Positions 36,153 to 46,148 are shown, counted from the stretch's first letter. The stretch is DNA of 64,000 nt from Flavobacterium sp. FEMGT703F (GCA_002786385.1 PGCN01000018.1:372001-436000); one strand, 5' to 3'. The notes: a model not told the origin generated them from the letters alone. A program made the numbers and translations.

Positions 36153-36566
36153 TTAGTTTTTTGTTAGAACTATTATAACTGTTTCATCATCACCGTCATC
36201 ATCAAAATCAGAAATCGTTTTTACTTTTAAAGTTGTTGATGAAAGCTCCGTTATTGGAACAATATCAGTTACGCCATCAGAAGTAATGGAAAGATTGTTG
36301 CCTGATTTAGTATAGGTAAAAGGCGCTGCATCCAACTCACAATTCCAAACATCTACATTGGCTCCTGAGCCATCTGCATTGAATTGAATATAATCTTTAC
36401 CACATTCTTCATGGTCATCATAAGGAATAGTTTGCCCTTGTACTTTGTACTCTTTAAAATACCATTTCCCTAATATATCCCCGGAAGTAGTAGGACTGTC
36501 ATCAGAAGAACAAGAAATGGTAAAAGCCGACAAAATCGATAAAGATAAAACGCTTATTTTCTTCAT
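36153..36566 (-). CDS. Lipocalin-like lipoprotein
   Basis: 137 residues. Lipobox TISC (Cys at about 19) with a Ser/Asp-rich spacer, then DILGKWYFKEYKV, the GxW beta-barrel start. The C-terminal SDFDDDGDDETV segment is strongly acidic. It resembles the protein at 12339-12776 in plan and size. Likely periplasmic or outer-membrane anchored; function unknown. Confidence 0.72.
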   Translation of the reverse strand: MKKISVLSLSILSAFTISCSSDDSPTTSGDILGKWYFKEYKVQGQTIPYDDHEECGKDYIQFNADGSGANVDVWNCELDAAPFTYTKSGNNLSITSDGVTDIVPITELSSTTLKVKTISDFDDDGDDETVIIVLTKN

Positions 36567-36703
36567 TGAAATTTAGTTTTTATAAGTTAAAGGGCTAAAA
36601 TAGAAAATTTATCTTATAAAAAACAAAATCAAATATTAATTCGAAAGAATTTTAAAAACTTCAAAAAATACTATCTTTACACTTTTAACGTTTATGATTA
36701 GTA

Positions 36704-36724
36704 GCCTCGGTTTTTAAACGAGGC
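36704..36724 (+). promoter_or_regulatory. Hairpin in the ricT leader
   Basis: GCCTCG and CGAGGC flank an A/T-rich nine-base loop, 25 bases before the ricT ATG and just after a 7-of-8 -7 box (TATCTTTA, 36672-36679). No T-tract follows, so it may be a leader stability or regulatory structure. Confidence 0.35.
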
Positions 36725-36748
36725 CATCAACATACCTATATACAAATT

Positions 36749-37999
36749 ATGGCTTGTACAAGTTGTTCAACATCTGATGGCGGTGCGCCTAAAGGATGCA
36801 AAAATAATGGGACTTGCGGCACCGATAGCTGCAACAAATTAACGGTTTTCGATTGGTTAGCAAACATGAGTTTGCCCAGTGGAGAAGCGCCTTTCGATTG
36901 TGTGGAAGTGCGATTTAAAAACGGTAGAAAAGAATTTTTCCGCAATACCGAAAAGCTTACTTTAAGCATAGGCGATATTGTAGCTACCGAAGCTTCGCCC
37001 GGACATGATGTGGGTATAGTGACTTTAACCGGGGAATTGGTTAAAATCCAAATGAAGAAAAAAGGCGTGAATCATACCAGCTCGGACATCCCGAAAGTGT
37101 ACCGAAAAGCGTCTCAAAAAGATATCGATATTTGGAGTGATGCTCGGGACAAAGAAGAACCGATGAAAGTCAGAGCCCGCGAATTAGCAATTGCGCACAA
37201 ACTGGAAATGAAAATTTCGGATATCGAATTCCAAGGCGATGGTTCTAAAGTAACCTTTTACTACACCGCTAACGACCGTGTAGATTTCAGAATGCTGATT
37301 AAAGATTACGCCCGTGAATTCAGCACCCGTATCGAAATGAAGCAAGTAGGTTTCCGTCAAGAAGCCTCTCGTTTGGGCGGTATTGGTTCTTGCGGAAGAG
37401 AATTGTGTTGTTCTACTTGGCTAACCGATTTCAGAAGTGTCAATACTTCTGCAGCGCGTTACCAACAACTGTCTTTAAATCCGCAAAAATTAGCCGGACA
37501 ATGCGGTAAACTGAAATGCTGTTTGAACTACGAGTTAGACACCTACATGGATGCCTTAAAAGATTTTCCGGATTTTGAAACCAAACTCAAAACCGAAAAA
37601 GGCGATGCCGTTTGCCAAAAGCAAGATATTTTTAAAGGCCTGATGTGGTTTGCGTACTACGATAACTTTGCCAACTGGCATGTGTTAAACATAGAGCAAG
37701 TCAAAGAAATTATTGCCCAAAACAAGCAAGGTAAAAAAGTGAGTTCTTTGGAAGATTTTGCGGTTGAAGTAATAGCCGAACCGGAAAAAGATTTCAATAA
37801 CGCCATGGGGCAGGAAAGTTTAACCCGCTTTGACCAACCGAGAAAAAACAAAAACAAAAATAAAAACCGCAATCGAAACAAAGCCAAAACTTCTGATGTC
37901 GCCACCAATAATGCAACAAACGAAAGACCAAAACAAAAGCAAAGGCCGCAAGGAAAAAAACCAAATATAATTCAGAAAAAGAATGAAGATAAAAAGTAG
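36749..37999 (+). CDS. ricT: PSP1 domain protein, RicT (YaaT) family
   Basis: 416 residues. A Cys-rich start (CTSCSTSDGG, GCKNNGTCG) precedes the PSP1 core: RFKNGRKEFF, VDFRMLIKDYAREFSTRIEM, and the conserved Cys block GGIGSCGRELCCSTWL with QCGKLKCCLNYE. In Bacillus, RicT joins RicA and RicF in an Fe-S complex governing RNA processing. Here the C-terminal 60 residues are a basic Lys/Asn/Arg-rich tail, suggesting nucleic-acid contact. The 3' end overlaps gldH by 17 bases. Confidence 0.9.
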   Translation: MACTSCSTSDGGAPKGCKNNGTCGTDSCNKLTVFDWLANMSLPSGEAPFDCVEVRFKNGRKEFFRNTEKLTLSIGDIVATEASPGHDVGIVTLTGELVKIQMKKKGVNHTSSDIPKVYRKASQKDIDIWSDARDKEEPMKVRARELAIAHKLEMKISDIEFQGDGSKVTFYYTANDRVDFRMLIKDYAREFSTRIEMKQVGFRQEASRLGGIGSCGRELCCSTWLTDFRSVNTSAARYQQLSLNPQKLAGQCGKLKCCLNYELDTYMDALKDFPDFETKLKTEKGDAVCQKQDIFKGLMWFAYYDNFANWHVLNIEQVKEIIAQNKQGKKVSSLEDFAVEVIAEPEKDFNNAMGQESLTRFDQPRKNKNKNKNRNRNKAKTSDVATNNATNERPKQKQRPQGKKPNIIQKKNEDKK

Positions 38000-38468
38000 C
38001 ATTCTCTTTATTTTAATCTTTTTTTCGCTCATCTCTTGCGACAAAAAAAGGGTTTTCGACGAATACCAATCTGTGGGGAAATCATGGCATAAAGACAGTA
38101 TTGTCTCTTTTGATTTGCCGCAATTGGATCCCAAAAAAACATACAATTTGTATGTAAATGTTAGGGACAATGATGATTATCCGTTCAACAATTTGTTTTT
38201 AATAGTGTCTTTGGAACAACCCAACAAGCAAATAAAAGTGGATACCTTGGAATACCAAATGACCAATCCGGATGGCACACTTCTTGGGGAAGGCTTTACC
38301 GACATCAAAGAAAACAAGTTGTTTTACAAAGACAAGGTAAGTTTTACCCAAAAAGGATTATACAAAGTACACATCAAACACGCGCTAAGACAAACCGGTA
38401 AAATTGAAGGTGTAACCTCCTTGAACGGCATTTCAGATGTTGGTTTCCGAATCGAATCTACAGACTAA
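37983..38468 (+). CDS. gldH: Gliding motility lipoprotein GldH
   Basis: 161 residues. Lipobox SLISC at about residue 19, then the conserved DKKRVFDEYQS, SWHKDSIVSFDL and NVRDNDDYPFNNLFL blocks seen in GldH. The protein is needed for gliding in F. johnsoniae; it is an outer-membrane or periplasmic lipoprotein whose biochemical activity is not known. Its order between ricT and a class A PBP gene matches that seen in Flavobacterium as I recall it. Confidence 0.92.
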   Translation: MKIKSSILFILIFFSLISCDKKRVFDEYQSVGKSWHKDSIVSFDLPQLDPKKTYNLYVNVRDNDDYPFNNLFLIVSLEQPNKQIKVDTLEYQMTNPDGTLLGEGFTDIKENKLFYKDKVSFTQKGLYKVHIKHALRQTGKIEGVTSLNGISDVGFRIESTD

Positions 38469-38474
38469 AAAATT

Positions 38475-40787
38475 ATGGCACAAAAAAGTAATACCACCAC
38501 AGTTAAAGATATAAAATACTACCAAAAGAAGTTTTGGCAACTGTTCTTGTATGGTTTAGGAACCCTAATATTGTTTTTCTGCTTGGCTTCTTGGGGATTT
38601 TTCGGCGCCATGCCGTCTTTTGAAGACTTAGAAAATCCCGAATCCAATTTGGCTACCGAAATTATTTCCTCCGACGGTGTCACCATTGGTAAGTTTTACA
38701 ACGAAAACCGTACGCCTATCAAATACGAAGATTTACCACCGCATTTGGTAAAAGCACTCGTATCCACCGAAGACGAGCGTTTTTACGAACACTCCGGTAT
38801 AGACGCCAAAAGAACTTTCGGAGCTGCTTTAAGATTAGGACAAAGCGGTGGTGCCAGTACATTAACGCAACAATTGGCCAAATTGCTTTTCCACGGCGAA
38901 GGATCAAAATTTTTCTTGTTCCGCGTTATCCAAAAAGCCAAAGAATGGATTATCGCAGTTAAATTGGAACGCCAATACACCAAAAACGAAATCATCGCCA
39001 TGTATTTAAACAAAGCCGATTTCGTAAATACAGCTGTTGGAATTCGCTCTGCCTCAAAAGTATATTTCGGCAAAGAACCGCGCGACTTAACCATAGACGA
39101 AGCAGCCATGTTCGTAGGAATGCTTAAGAATCCTTCGCTCTACAATCCGTTGCGTCGTTTGGAAAAAGTAAAAAACAGACGAAATACAGTATTGGACCAA
39201 ATGGTCAGAAACAAAGTCATCAACAAACAACAAAGAGACAGTTTGGCCAGCCAACCTATCGTTTTAAACTTCCACCCGGAAAGTCACAAAGAAGGAACAG
39301 CGACTTATTTCCGCGAGTACCTTAGGGAATACATGAAAAACTGGGCTAAAGAAAATAAGCGTCCTGACGGCAGTGATTGGGACATTTACTCCGATGGTTT
39401 AAAAATTTATACTACTATCGATTCTAAAATTCAGCAGCATGCCGAAGAAGCCGTTCAAGCACACATGAAAAACCTGCAACAAGAGTTTTTTGCCCAACAA
39501 AAAGAAAACAAAAATGCGCCTTTCGTTAATATTACCGACGACGAAACCAATCGCATCATGACGCAAGCCATGAAAAACTCGGAACGTTGGCGTGTGATGA
39601 AAGAAATGGACAAAACCGAAGAAGAAATCATAGCTTCCTTCGATGTGAAAACCAAAATGAAAATCTTCTCTTGGAAAGGAGAAATCGACACCACCATGAC
39701 GCCACGCGATTCAATCCGCTACTACAAGCACTTCCTTCAAGCCGGATTGATGTCGATGGAACCGCAAACCGGACACATCAAAGCTTGGGTTGGCGGTATC
39801 GATTACAAATACTTCCAATACGATCACGTTGGACAAGGTGCGCGCCAAGTAGGTTCGACTTTCAAACCGTTTGTATACGCCACAGCCATCGAACAGTTGG
39901 GCATGTCGCCTTGCGATTCCATCATCGACAGTCCGTTTATGATTCACAAAGGCCGACACAATGTAACCGAAGATTGGGAACCTAAAAACTCCGACCACCA
40001 ATACCGTGGTATGGTTACTTTAAAACGGGCGCTGGCCTTGTCCATCAATACGGTTTCGGCTAAATTGATTGACAAAACCGGACCGGAATCTGTAGCGGCA
40101 TTGACCAAAAAATTAGGCGTGAAATCCGATATTCCTAACCAACCTTCTATCGCGCTCGGTGCAGTAGAAATCACCGTGGAAGACATGGTGGCCGCTTACA
40201 GTACCTTTGCCAACCAAGGCGTTTACATCAAACCGCAATTCATCAGCAGAATCGAAGATAAAAACGGTGTCGTATTATACGAACCTGTTCCGGATACACA
40301 CGATGTACTAAACAAAGACATCGCTTATGCCGTAATCAAATTGCTTGAAGGGGTAACCGAAAGCGGTTCGGGTGTGCGTTTGCGTACCCAAAGCGGCGGA
40401 AGTGGCGACAATCGTTGGACAGGCTATCCGTATATGTTCACCAACCCAATTGCGGGTAAAACCGGAACTTCTCAAAATCAATCCGATGGTTGGTTTATCG
40501 GAATGGTGCCAAATTTGGTAACCGGTGTTTGGGTCGGTTGCGAAGACCGTTCCGCCCGTTTCAAAGGCATTACTTACGGACAAGGCGCCACGGCTGCATT
40601 ACCGATTTGGGGTTATATGATGAAAAAATGTTACGAGGACAAAGACCTGCAAATCTCTAAAGATCCGTTCCAACGACCGGACAACTTGTCGATTAAGGTA
40701 GATTGTTGGTCACCGCCAAAAGCTGAAACCGATTCGACTGCCGTCGACAATCCGGAAGAACAAAGCACCGACGAATTTGAAATGTAA
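38475..40787 (+). CDS. Penicillin-binding protein 1A (bifunctional transglycosylase/transpeptidase)
   Basis: 770 residues. One N-terminal membrane anchor at about 18-40. GT51 domain with catalytic Glu99 in STEDERFYEHSG and GASTLTQQLAKLL. Transpeptidase domain with STFK 461-464, SIN 523-525 and KTGT 662-665. It polymerises and cross-links peptidoglycan in the periplasm. All catalytic motifs are intact and the length is normal for Bacteroidota. Begins six bases after gldH, so the two are co-transcribed. Confidence 0.96.
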   Translation: MAQKSNTTTVKDIKYYQKKFWQLFLYGLGTLILFFCLASWGFFGAMPSFEDLENPESNLATEIISSDGVTIGKFYNENRTPIKYEDLPPHLVKALVSTEDERFYEHSGIDAKRTFGAALRLGQSGGASTLTQQLAKLLFHGEGSKFFLFRVIQKAKEWIIAVKLERQYTKNEIIAMYLNKADFVNTAVGIRSASKVYFGKEPRDLTIDEAAMFVGMLKNPSLYNPLRRLEKVKNRRNTVLDQMVRNKVINKQQRDSLASQPIVLNFHPESHKEGTATYFREYLREYMKNWAKENKRPDGSDWDIYSDGLKIYTTIDSKIQQHAEEAVQAHMKNLQQEFFAQQKENKNAPFVNITDDETNRIMTQAMKNSERWRVMKEMDKTEEEIIASFDVKTKMKIFSWKGEIDTTMTPRDSIRYYKHFLQAGLMSMEPQTGHIKAWVGGIDYKYFQYDHVGQGARQVGSTFKPFVYATAIEQLGMSPCDSIIDSPFMIHKGRHNVTEDWEPKNSDHQYRGMVTLKRALALSINTVSAKLIDKTGPESVAALTKKLGVKSDIPNQPSIALGAVEITVEDMVAAYSTFANQGVYIKPQFISRIEDKNGVVLYEPVPDTHDVLNKDIAYAVIKLLEGVTESGSGVRLRTQSGGSGDNRWTGYPYMFTNPIAGKTGTSQNQSDGWFIGMVPNLVTGVWVGCEDRSARFKGITYGQGATAALPIWGYMMKKCYEDKDLQISKDPFQRPDNLSIKVDCWSPPKAETDSTAVDNPEEQSTDEFEM

Positions 40788-40790
40788 TTT

Positions 40791-40915
40791 TTAGGAGCTG
40801 TTTCCCGCTGTCCACTGTATCTTTTATTGCTTTGTAACGCTGAACACAGTCAAAGAGCTTTAATTGTAAAGCAATAAAAGGATGCCTCCCGATTCCTCGG
40901 GACCATCGGGGCTAG
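40791..40915. repeat. Composite palindromic dispersed repeat
   Basis: The segment holds a perfect 13-bp inverted repeat (CTTTTATTGCTTT at 40821-40833, AAAGCAATAAAAG at 40868-40880). Nested CCCGA/TCGGG pairs follow near 40888-40910. The ends read AGGAGCTGTTTCCCGCT and ATCGGGGCTA. Both ends recur, in inverse orientation and with a shorter middle, at 50876-50925. GCTGAACACAGTCAAAG (40839-40855) resembles a segment inside hemF. Confidence 0.65.
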
Positions 40916-40921
40916 ACATAG

Positions 40922-40958
40922 AAAAATCCCATTTACCTTTAGTAGATGGGATTTTTTA
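40922..40958 (+). terminator. Intrinsic terminator after PBP1A gene
   Basis: AAAAATCCCAT and ATGGGATTTTT form an 11-bp stem with a 13-base loop and a T-tract. Confidence 0.8.
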
Positions 40959-41016
40959 TTTTCGGCGTTCGCTATTTAATTCCTAAATTTACGGCACAAA
41001 CTACACTACAATCGAT

Positions 41017-41718
41017 ATGATCAATAAAAAAGTGAACTCTGTACAAGAAGCACTGCAAGGCATCGAAGACGGCATGACCATCATGCTCGGTGGCTTTGGC
41101 CTTTGCGGCATCCCGGAAAACAGTATAGCCGAATTAGTTCAAAAAGGTACCACCAATTTAACTTGCATCTCCAACAATGCCGGCGTAGACGATTTCGGAT
41201 TGGGCTTATTGCTTCAAAAACGACAAATCAAAAAAATGATTTCTTCTTACGTGGGCGAAAACGCCGAATTCGAACGCCAAATGTTGTCGGGCGAATTGGA
41301 AGTAGAACTCACGCCACAAGGAACCTTGGCCGAAAAATGCCGTGCGGCTCAAGCCGGAATTCCGGCTTTCTTTACGCCGGCCGGTTACGGAACCGAAGTA
41401 GCCGAAGGCAAAGAAGTCCGCGAATTCAATGGTAAAATGCACATCATGGAATTGGCTTACAAAGCCGATTTCTCCATTGTAAAAGCTTGGAAAGGTGACG
41501 AAGCCGGCAACCTGATTTTCAAAGGAACGGCTCGTAACTTTAATGCACCTATGGCAGGCGCGGCTAAAATCACCATTGCTGAAGTAGAAGAATTGGTACC
41601 GGTGGGAACACTCGACCCAAATCAAATTCACATTCCCGGTATTATGGTGCAACGCATCTTTAAAGGAGAGAAATTTGAAAAAAGAATTGAGCAACGTACA
41701 ACCCGTAAAAGAGAGTAA
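41017..41718 (+). CDS. scoA: 3-oxoacid CoA-transferase subunit A
   Basis: 233 residues. [19 protein letters not shown] is the family I CoA-transferase alpha signature, followed by [11 protein letters not shown] and [15 protein letters not shown]. Together with ScoB it moves CoA between succinyl-CoA and acetoacetate. The C-terminus is short and basic ([11 protein letters not shown]). The scoB gene follows after two bases. Confidence 0.95.
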   Translation: MINKKVNSVQEALQGIEDGMTIMLGGFGLCGIPENSIAELVQKGTTNLTCISNNAGVDDFGLGLLLQKRQIKKMISSYVGENAEFERQMLSGELEVELTPQGTLAEKCRAAQAGIPAFFTPAGYGTEVAEGKEVREFNGKMHIMELAYKADFSIVKAWKGDEAGNLIFKGTARNFNAPMAGAAKITIAEVEELVPVGTLDPNQIHIPGIMVQRIFKGEKFEKRIEQRTTRKRE

Positions 41719-41720
41719 TC

Positions 41721-42377
41721 ATGGCTTTAGATAAAAACGACATTGCAAAAAGAATAGCCCAAGAAGTCAAAGACAAATACTTTGTGAATCTCGGTATCGG
41801 GATTCCGACTTTGGTGGCCAATTATGTACGGACTGATATTTCCGTAGAATTTCAAAGTGAGAACGGCGTTTTGGGTATGGGACCATTCCCATTCGAAGGA
41901 GAAGAAGATGCCGACGTCATCAACGCCGGAAAACAAACCATTACCACTTTACCGGGTGCAAGTTTCTTTGACTCGGCTTTCAGTTTTGGCATGATCCGCA
42001 GTCAGAAAGTAGATTTAACCATTTTAGGTGCTATGGAAGTCGCCGAAAACGGTGACATTGCCAACTGGAAAATTCCGGGTAAAATGGTCAAAGGAATGGG
42101 TGGCGCCATGGATTTAGTCGCTTCGGCCGAAAATATTATTGTAGCGATGATGCACGTAAACAAAGCCGGCGAAAGTAAAATTCTAAAAAGATGTACACTC
42201 CCGTTAACCGGTGTTGGTTGTGTGAAAAAAGTAGTAACTGAATTGGCGGTTATGGAAATTACGCCTAAAGGATTCAAGCTATTGGAACGCGCGCCCGGTG
42301 TTTCGGTAGAACACATTATTGCCTCAACAGAAGCTGAATTAATCATTGAAGGCGATATTCCGGAAATGGTGATCTAA
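41721..42377 (+). CDS. scoB: 3-oxoacid CoA-transferase subunit B
   Basis: 218 residues. The catalytic Glu is in FQSENGVLGMGPFP, and the subunit carries GASFFDSAFSFGMIRSQKVDLTILGAMEV. GKMVKGMGGAMDLV is also typical. It completes the heteromeric succinyl-CoA:3-ketoacid CoA-transferase used for ketone or short-chain acid metabolism. Confidence 0.95.
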   Translation: MALDKNDIAKRIAQEVKDKYFVNLGIGIPTLVANYVRTDISVEFQSENGVLGMGPFPFEGEEDADVINAGKQTITTLPGASFFDSAFSFGMIRSQKVDLTILGAMEVAENGDIANWKIPGKMVKGMGGAMDLVASAENIIVAMMHVNKAGESKILKRCTLPLTGVGCVKKVVTELAVMEITPKGFKLLERAPGVSVEHIIASTEAELIIEGDIPEMVI

Positions 42378-42398
42378 TAGAAAATCTGTAATAAAACA

Positions 42399-42434
42399 AA
42401 ACCACAAATTTCAGTTGAAACTTGTGGTTTTTTT
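42399..42434. terminator. Terminator between scoB and the convergent gene
   Basis: AAACCACAA-ATTTCA pairs with TGAAAC-TTGTGGTTT, with one mismatch position and a T-tract, 21 bases after scoB. It may act in both directions. Confidence 0.78.
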
Positions 42435-42445
42435 ATGATTTAAAA

Positions 42446-42841
42446 TTACTGTTGCTTATCTAAATACTCCAACAATACCGGCGAAGCATGGGCAAAACTC
42501 GGAGCGGCTTCGGTGATGCTGACGGCTCTTTTTTTGTTGAGTTTGTAAACCAAATCAAATTCGGTAGTAAACAATATGGCCGACAAAAACGGATTATTGA
42601 TAAACTCCAATAATCTGGGAAACGCCGAATCAATAGTATGGATTTCGACAATTTCTTCTCTTTGGAATTTATACTTCAATTCTAATTTCAAAACCTCTTC
42701 TTCAACAATCGGACGCCCATAAATATTCATCAAATCGGTGTTGCCGATGGTTTTGGCTAAGGTCAATTTGGCAAAAGTACCATCCCCCAAACTGTCTTTG
42801 ACCTGGCTGTAGAATTCGGAAAAAGTTTCGGTAAACAACAT
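42446..42841 (-). CDS. Uncharacterised protein coupled to fumarase
   Basis: 131 residues from the ATG at 42841, one base after the fumarase stop; an upstream ATG at 42856 would overlap fumarase by 14 bases. The sequence (MLFTETFSEFYSQVKDSLG, FAKLTLAKTIGNTDLMNIY, then a C-terminal LLEYLDKQQ) has no motif I recognise. It has no signal peptide or membrane segment. Tight coupling to fumarase suggests a metabolic or assembly role, which is unproven. Confidence 0.7.
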   Translation of the reverse strand: MLFTETFSEFYSQVKDSLGDGTFAKLTLAKTIGNTDLMNIYGRPIVEEEVLKLELKYKFQREEIVEIHTIDSAFPRLLEFINNPFLSAILFTTEFDLVYKLNKKRAVSITEAAPSFAHASPVLLEYLDKQQ

Positions 42842-42842
42842 C

Positions 42843-44444
42843 TTATAAATTGGCAAAGAAGTCGTTTCCTTTGTCGTCGGTAATAATAAACGCCGGGAAA
42901 TCTTTCACCGTAATTTTGCGAACAGCTTCCATGCCTAATTCTTCAAAATCTACCACTTCTACTTTCAAAATATTCTCTTTGGCCAAAATAGCTGCCGGTC
43001 CGCCAATAGACCCTAAATAGAAACCGCCGTATTTTTTACAAGCATTCATTACCTCTTTACTGCGATTGCCTTTGGCCAACATAATCATGCTGCCGCCGTG
43101 ACTTTGGAATTCATCTACATACACATCCATACGGCCGGCAGTGGTTGGTCCGAAACTTCCTGATGGCATACCTTCCGGTGTTTTAGCAGGACCGGCGTAA
43201 TACACCGGATGGTTTTTAAAATACTCCGGCATTGGTTTTCCGGCATCGAGTAATTCTTTGATTTTGGCATGGGCAATATCACGGGCTACGATTACGGTTC
43301 CGTTTAATTTCAATCGGGTTTTGATTGGATATTTGCTTAACTCGGCCAAGATTTCGCTCATTGGTCGGTTCAAATCAATTTCCACCGGTGCTTCCAAATG
43401 TGGCGGCACTGCCGGTAGAAACTGTTGCGGATTGGTTTCCAACTGCTCCAAGAAAATACCGTCTTTGGTAATTTTGGCTTTGATATTTCTATCGGCCGAA
43501 CACGAAACACCTAAGCCAACCGGACACGAAGCAGCATGTCTAGGCAAACGAATAACGCGAACATCGTGGGCAAAATACTTACCGCCAAACTGAGCACCAA
43601 TAGCACTTTCTTGGCAAATTTGTAATACTCTTTGCTCCCATTCTAAATCGCGAAACGCCTGACCGGCCATATTACCTGTCGTTGGTAAGTTATCAAAATA
43701 GCCTGCTGATGCTTTTTTTACGGCAGCCAAGTTGGCTTCTGCCGAAGTACCTCCAATGACTAGAGCCAAGTGATACGGTGGACACGCAGAAGTGCCAAGG
43801 TCTTTTATTTTTTCACGGATGAATTCATCCATTGATTTTTCATTTAACAGCGATTTGGTTTTTTGGTACAAGAAAGTCTTGTTAGCACTTCCGCCACCTT
43901 TGGCCAAAAACAAAAATTCATAACTCGCTCCTTTTTTAGCATAAATATCAATTTGCGCCGGAAGATTAGAACCGGAGTTTTTCTCTTCAAACATGGATAT
44001 TGGTACTATCTGAGAATAACGAAGATTTTTAATTTGGTAAGAGTTAAAAATCCCTTTCGACAACCATTCGGCATCGTCTACTCCGGTATAAACATTTTCA
44101 CCTTTCTTAGCCAAAACAATGGCTGTTCCGGTATCCTGACAGGACGGCAACTCGCCTTCTACAGCTACTGCGGCATTTTGCAATAAATTGTAGGCTACGA
44201 ATCGGTCGTTATCTGTCGCTTCCGGATCGTTTAGAATGTTTTCCAATTTTTGTAAATGCGAAGTACGCAGCATGAATGACACGTCTATCATCGCTTCTTG
44301 CGCTAACAACTCTAAGCCTTTCGGATCAACGGTTAGAATTTCTCTATCACCTAATTGTTCGGTTTTTACGTAATCGGAAGTGATTTTTTTATATTGCGTA
44401 TCGTCTTTCAAAATAGGATACGGATCTTGGTATATAAAGTCCAT
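42843..44444 (-). CDS. Fumarate hydratase, class I (iron-sulphur)
   Basis: 533 residues. Class I, oxygen-sensitive 4Fe-4S type, unlike class II FumC. Cluster Cys lie in [10 protein letters not shown] and in [18 protein letters not shown]. The alpha and beta halves are fused, with [22 protein letters not shown] in the beta half. It interconverts fumarate and malate in the TCA cycle. A 7-of-8 -7 box (TAACTTTA, 44467-44474) precedes it. Confidence 0.95.
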   Translation of the reverse strand: MDFIYQDPYPILKDDTQYKKITSDYVKTEQLGDREILTVDPKGLELLAQEAMIDVSFMLRTSHLQKLENILNDPEATDNDRFVAYNLLQNAAVAVEGELPSCQDTGTAIVLAKKGENVYTGVDDAEWLSKGIFNSYQIKNLRYSQIVPISMFEEKNSGSNLPAQIDIYAKKGASYEFLFLAKGGGSANKTFLYQKTKSLLNEKSMDEFIREKIKDLGTSACPPYHLALVIGGTSAEANLAAVKKASAGYFDNLPTTGNMAGQAFRDLEWEQRVLQICQESAIGAQFGGKYFAHDVRVIRLPRHAASCPVGLGVSCSADRNIKAKITKDGIFLEQLETNPQQFLPAVPPHLEAPVEIDLNRPMSEILAELSKYPIKTRLKLNGTVIVARDIAHAKIKELLDAGKPMPEYFKNHPVYYAGPAKTPEGMPSGSFGPTTAGRMDVYVDEFQSHGGSMIMLAKGNRSKEVMNACKKYGGFYLGSIGGPAAILAKENILKVEVVDFEELGMEAVRKITVKDFPAFIITDDKGNDFFANL

Positions 44445-44529
44445 TTGGTATTTGTTTTTAGAAATGTAAAGTTACGCAAAGTGCGTGACAGCTGAAATTA
44501 AATAATTGCTAAATTGGTGTAGTTGTCTC

Positions 44530-45969
44530 TTAAAAAAACCAACTCGCTACAAAAATCGCAGTAATCACACAAATCAAGTCAACCAAAAGCATCGTGCCCA
44601 AAGTGTAACGGGTGTTTTTGATGTTGACAGAGCCAAAGTAAACCGCAATCACATAAAAAGTAGTTTCGGCACTGCATTGGAAAATACAACTCAACCGCGC
44701 GGTAAACGAATCGGGACCAAAGCTACGCATAGCATCAATCATAAAACCACGAGAACCGCCTGAGCTGAATGGTCGTAACATGGCCACCGGTAAGGAATCT
44801 GTAATTTGTTTGCTAACACCAATGTTGGAAAACGCAAACGAAATCCAATTGCTGATGATTTCAAAAAGACCGCTGTTTCTGAAGAAAGAAATGGCCACCA
44901 ACATCCCCATTACATAAGGGAAAATCTTGACACCGGTTTGCAAACCATTGTTGGCACCGGTTACAAAAGCATCGAAAATAGTCGTGCTTTTAGCCACAAA
45001 CTTTTGCTCGTTGATGAAAGAAAACACCAAGGTAAAAGCAATAATAGCCACCAACATCAAGCCGGATAAATTGGCGGTGAAAAAGTTTTTACCTACCAAA
45101 TCCAAACCGTTAATGTAAAACAGCAATCCAACTATGGCGGAAACTACTGTCATCAGTGCGACAATCAAAGTAGCGCTTTTGAAATTGATTTTTTGACGAA
45201 TCCCAACAATTATCATGGCCGCTATGGTTCCGATAAACGAAGTGATGATACAAGGCAACATCACATCAGCCGGATTGGCAGCATTTTCAGCAGCACGATA
45301 CCCGATGATTGAGGTTGGAATTAAAGTTAACCCGGCAGCGTGCAAACACATGAACATAATCTGTGCATCGCTGGCTCTTTCTTTTTCCGGATTGATTTCT
45401 TGTAAACTTTGCATGGCTTTTAAACCGAATGGCGTGGCAGCCGAGTCTAATCCGAGGAAATTAGCAGCAAAGTTCAAAGTCATGTACGATATCGATTCGT
45501 GGTTTTTAGGCACTGAAGGAAAGACTTTAGCAAATACCGGACTTAATCTTTTAGCCAATTTTTCGGCAGCACCGGAAACAATTAATAACTCCATTAAGCC
45601 GCAAAAGAAGGCCAAATAAGCAATAAGCGGGATAATTAAATCAAGTAAACTGTTTTTACAAGTAGGCAGCAACCCATCCGATTTTTGAACACCGCTGTAG
45701 ATTTTAACGGTTTGGTTTTTATAGACATAAGTGGTGTCGGCATTCAATGTGTCACTGTTGATGACAAATGATTTTTCCTCACTTTTTTGAATACTGTCTT
45801 GGATAAACTTAGGAATTTCGTTTAAGTACTTTTCAGATATCAGAATCGGATCGTCTTTTTTTCCGTTTAAAACATAATCGATAGAATAACTATCTCCGGA
45901 AAATAAACTGAAAATCACAAAAGTGATCGAAGCCACAAAAATGACTAACCAAAATCTACTTAGAACCAT
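44530..45969 (-). CDS. Nucleoside-recognition/Gate domain membrane protein (fused SpmA-SpmB type)
   Basis: 479 residues. The SpmA-like half has YMTLNFAANFLGLDSAATPFGLKAM. The SpmB-like half has FVTGANNGLQTGVKIFPYVMGMLVA, LRPFSSGGSRGFMIDAM and CSAETTFYVIAVYFGSV. Two Gate domains with about ten membrane segments are thus fused. A hydrophilic insert of about 85 residues after the first TM segment is probably extracytoplasmic. The frame opens at 46050, but a near -7 box (TATATTTA, 45985-45992) lies inside that extension, so the ATG at 45969 is used. The transport role is unknown; there is no sporulation here. Confidence 0.82.
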   Translation of the reverse strand: MVLSRFWLVIFVASITFVIFSLFSGDSYSIDYVLNGKKDDPILISEKYLNEIPKFIQDSIQKSEEKSFVINSDTLNADTTYVYKNQTVKIYSGVQKSDGLLPTCKNSLLDLIIPLIAYLAFFCGLMELLIVSGAAEKLAKRLSPVFAKVFPSVPKNHESISYMTLNFAANFLGLDSAATPFGLKAMQSLQEINPEKERASDAQIMFMCLHAAGLTLIPTSIIGYRAAENAANPADVMLPCIITSFIGTIAAMIIVGIRQKINFKSATLIVALMTVVSAIVGLLFYINGLDLVGKNFFTANLSGLMLVAIIAFTLVFSFINEQKFVAKSTTIFDAFVTGANNGLQTGVKIFPYVMGMLVAISFFRNSGLFEIISNWISFAFSNIGVSKQITDSLPVAMLRPFSSGGSRGFMIDAMRSFGPDSFTARLSCIFQCSAETTFYVIAVYFGSVNIKNTRYTLGTMLLVDLICVITAIFVASWFF

Positions 45970-46148
45970 AGTGCTGTTTTTTGGTAAATATACTATTTCT
46001 GAAAATGGCAAGAAAAAAATTGTTCCTTTCGAACAGAAAATTTTTGACAACAGAAATTATAAGTCCTGTCATAAATTAGAAACTATTAAACAATTTATAA
46101 TTATTTATGTTTATTTCTTAAAAATCGAGTGTAATCCGTTAAGATTTA

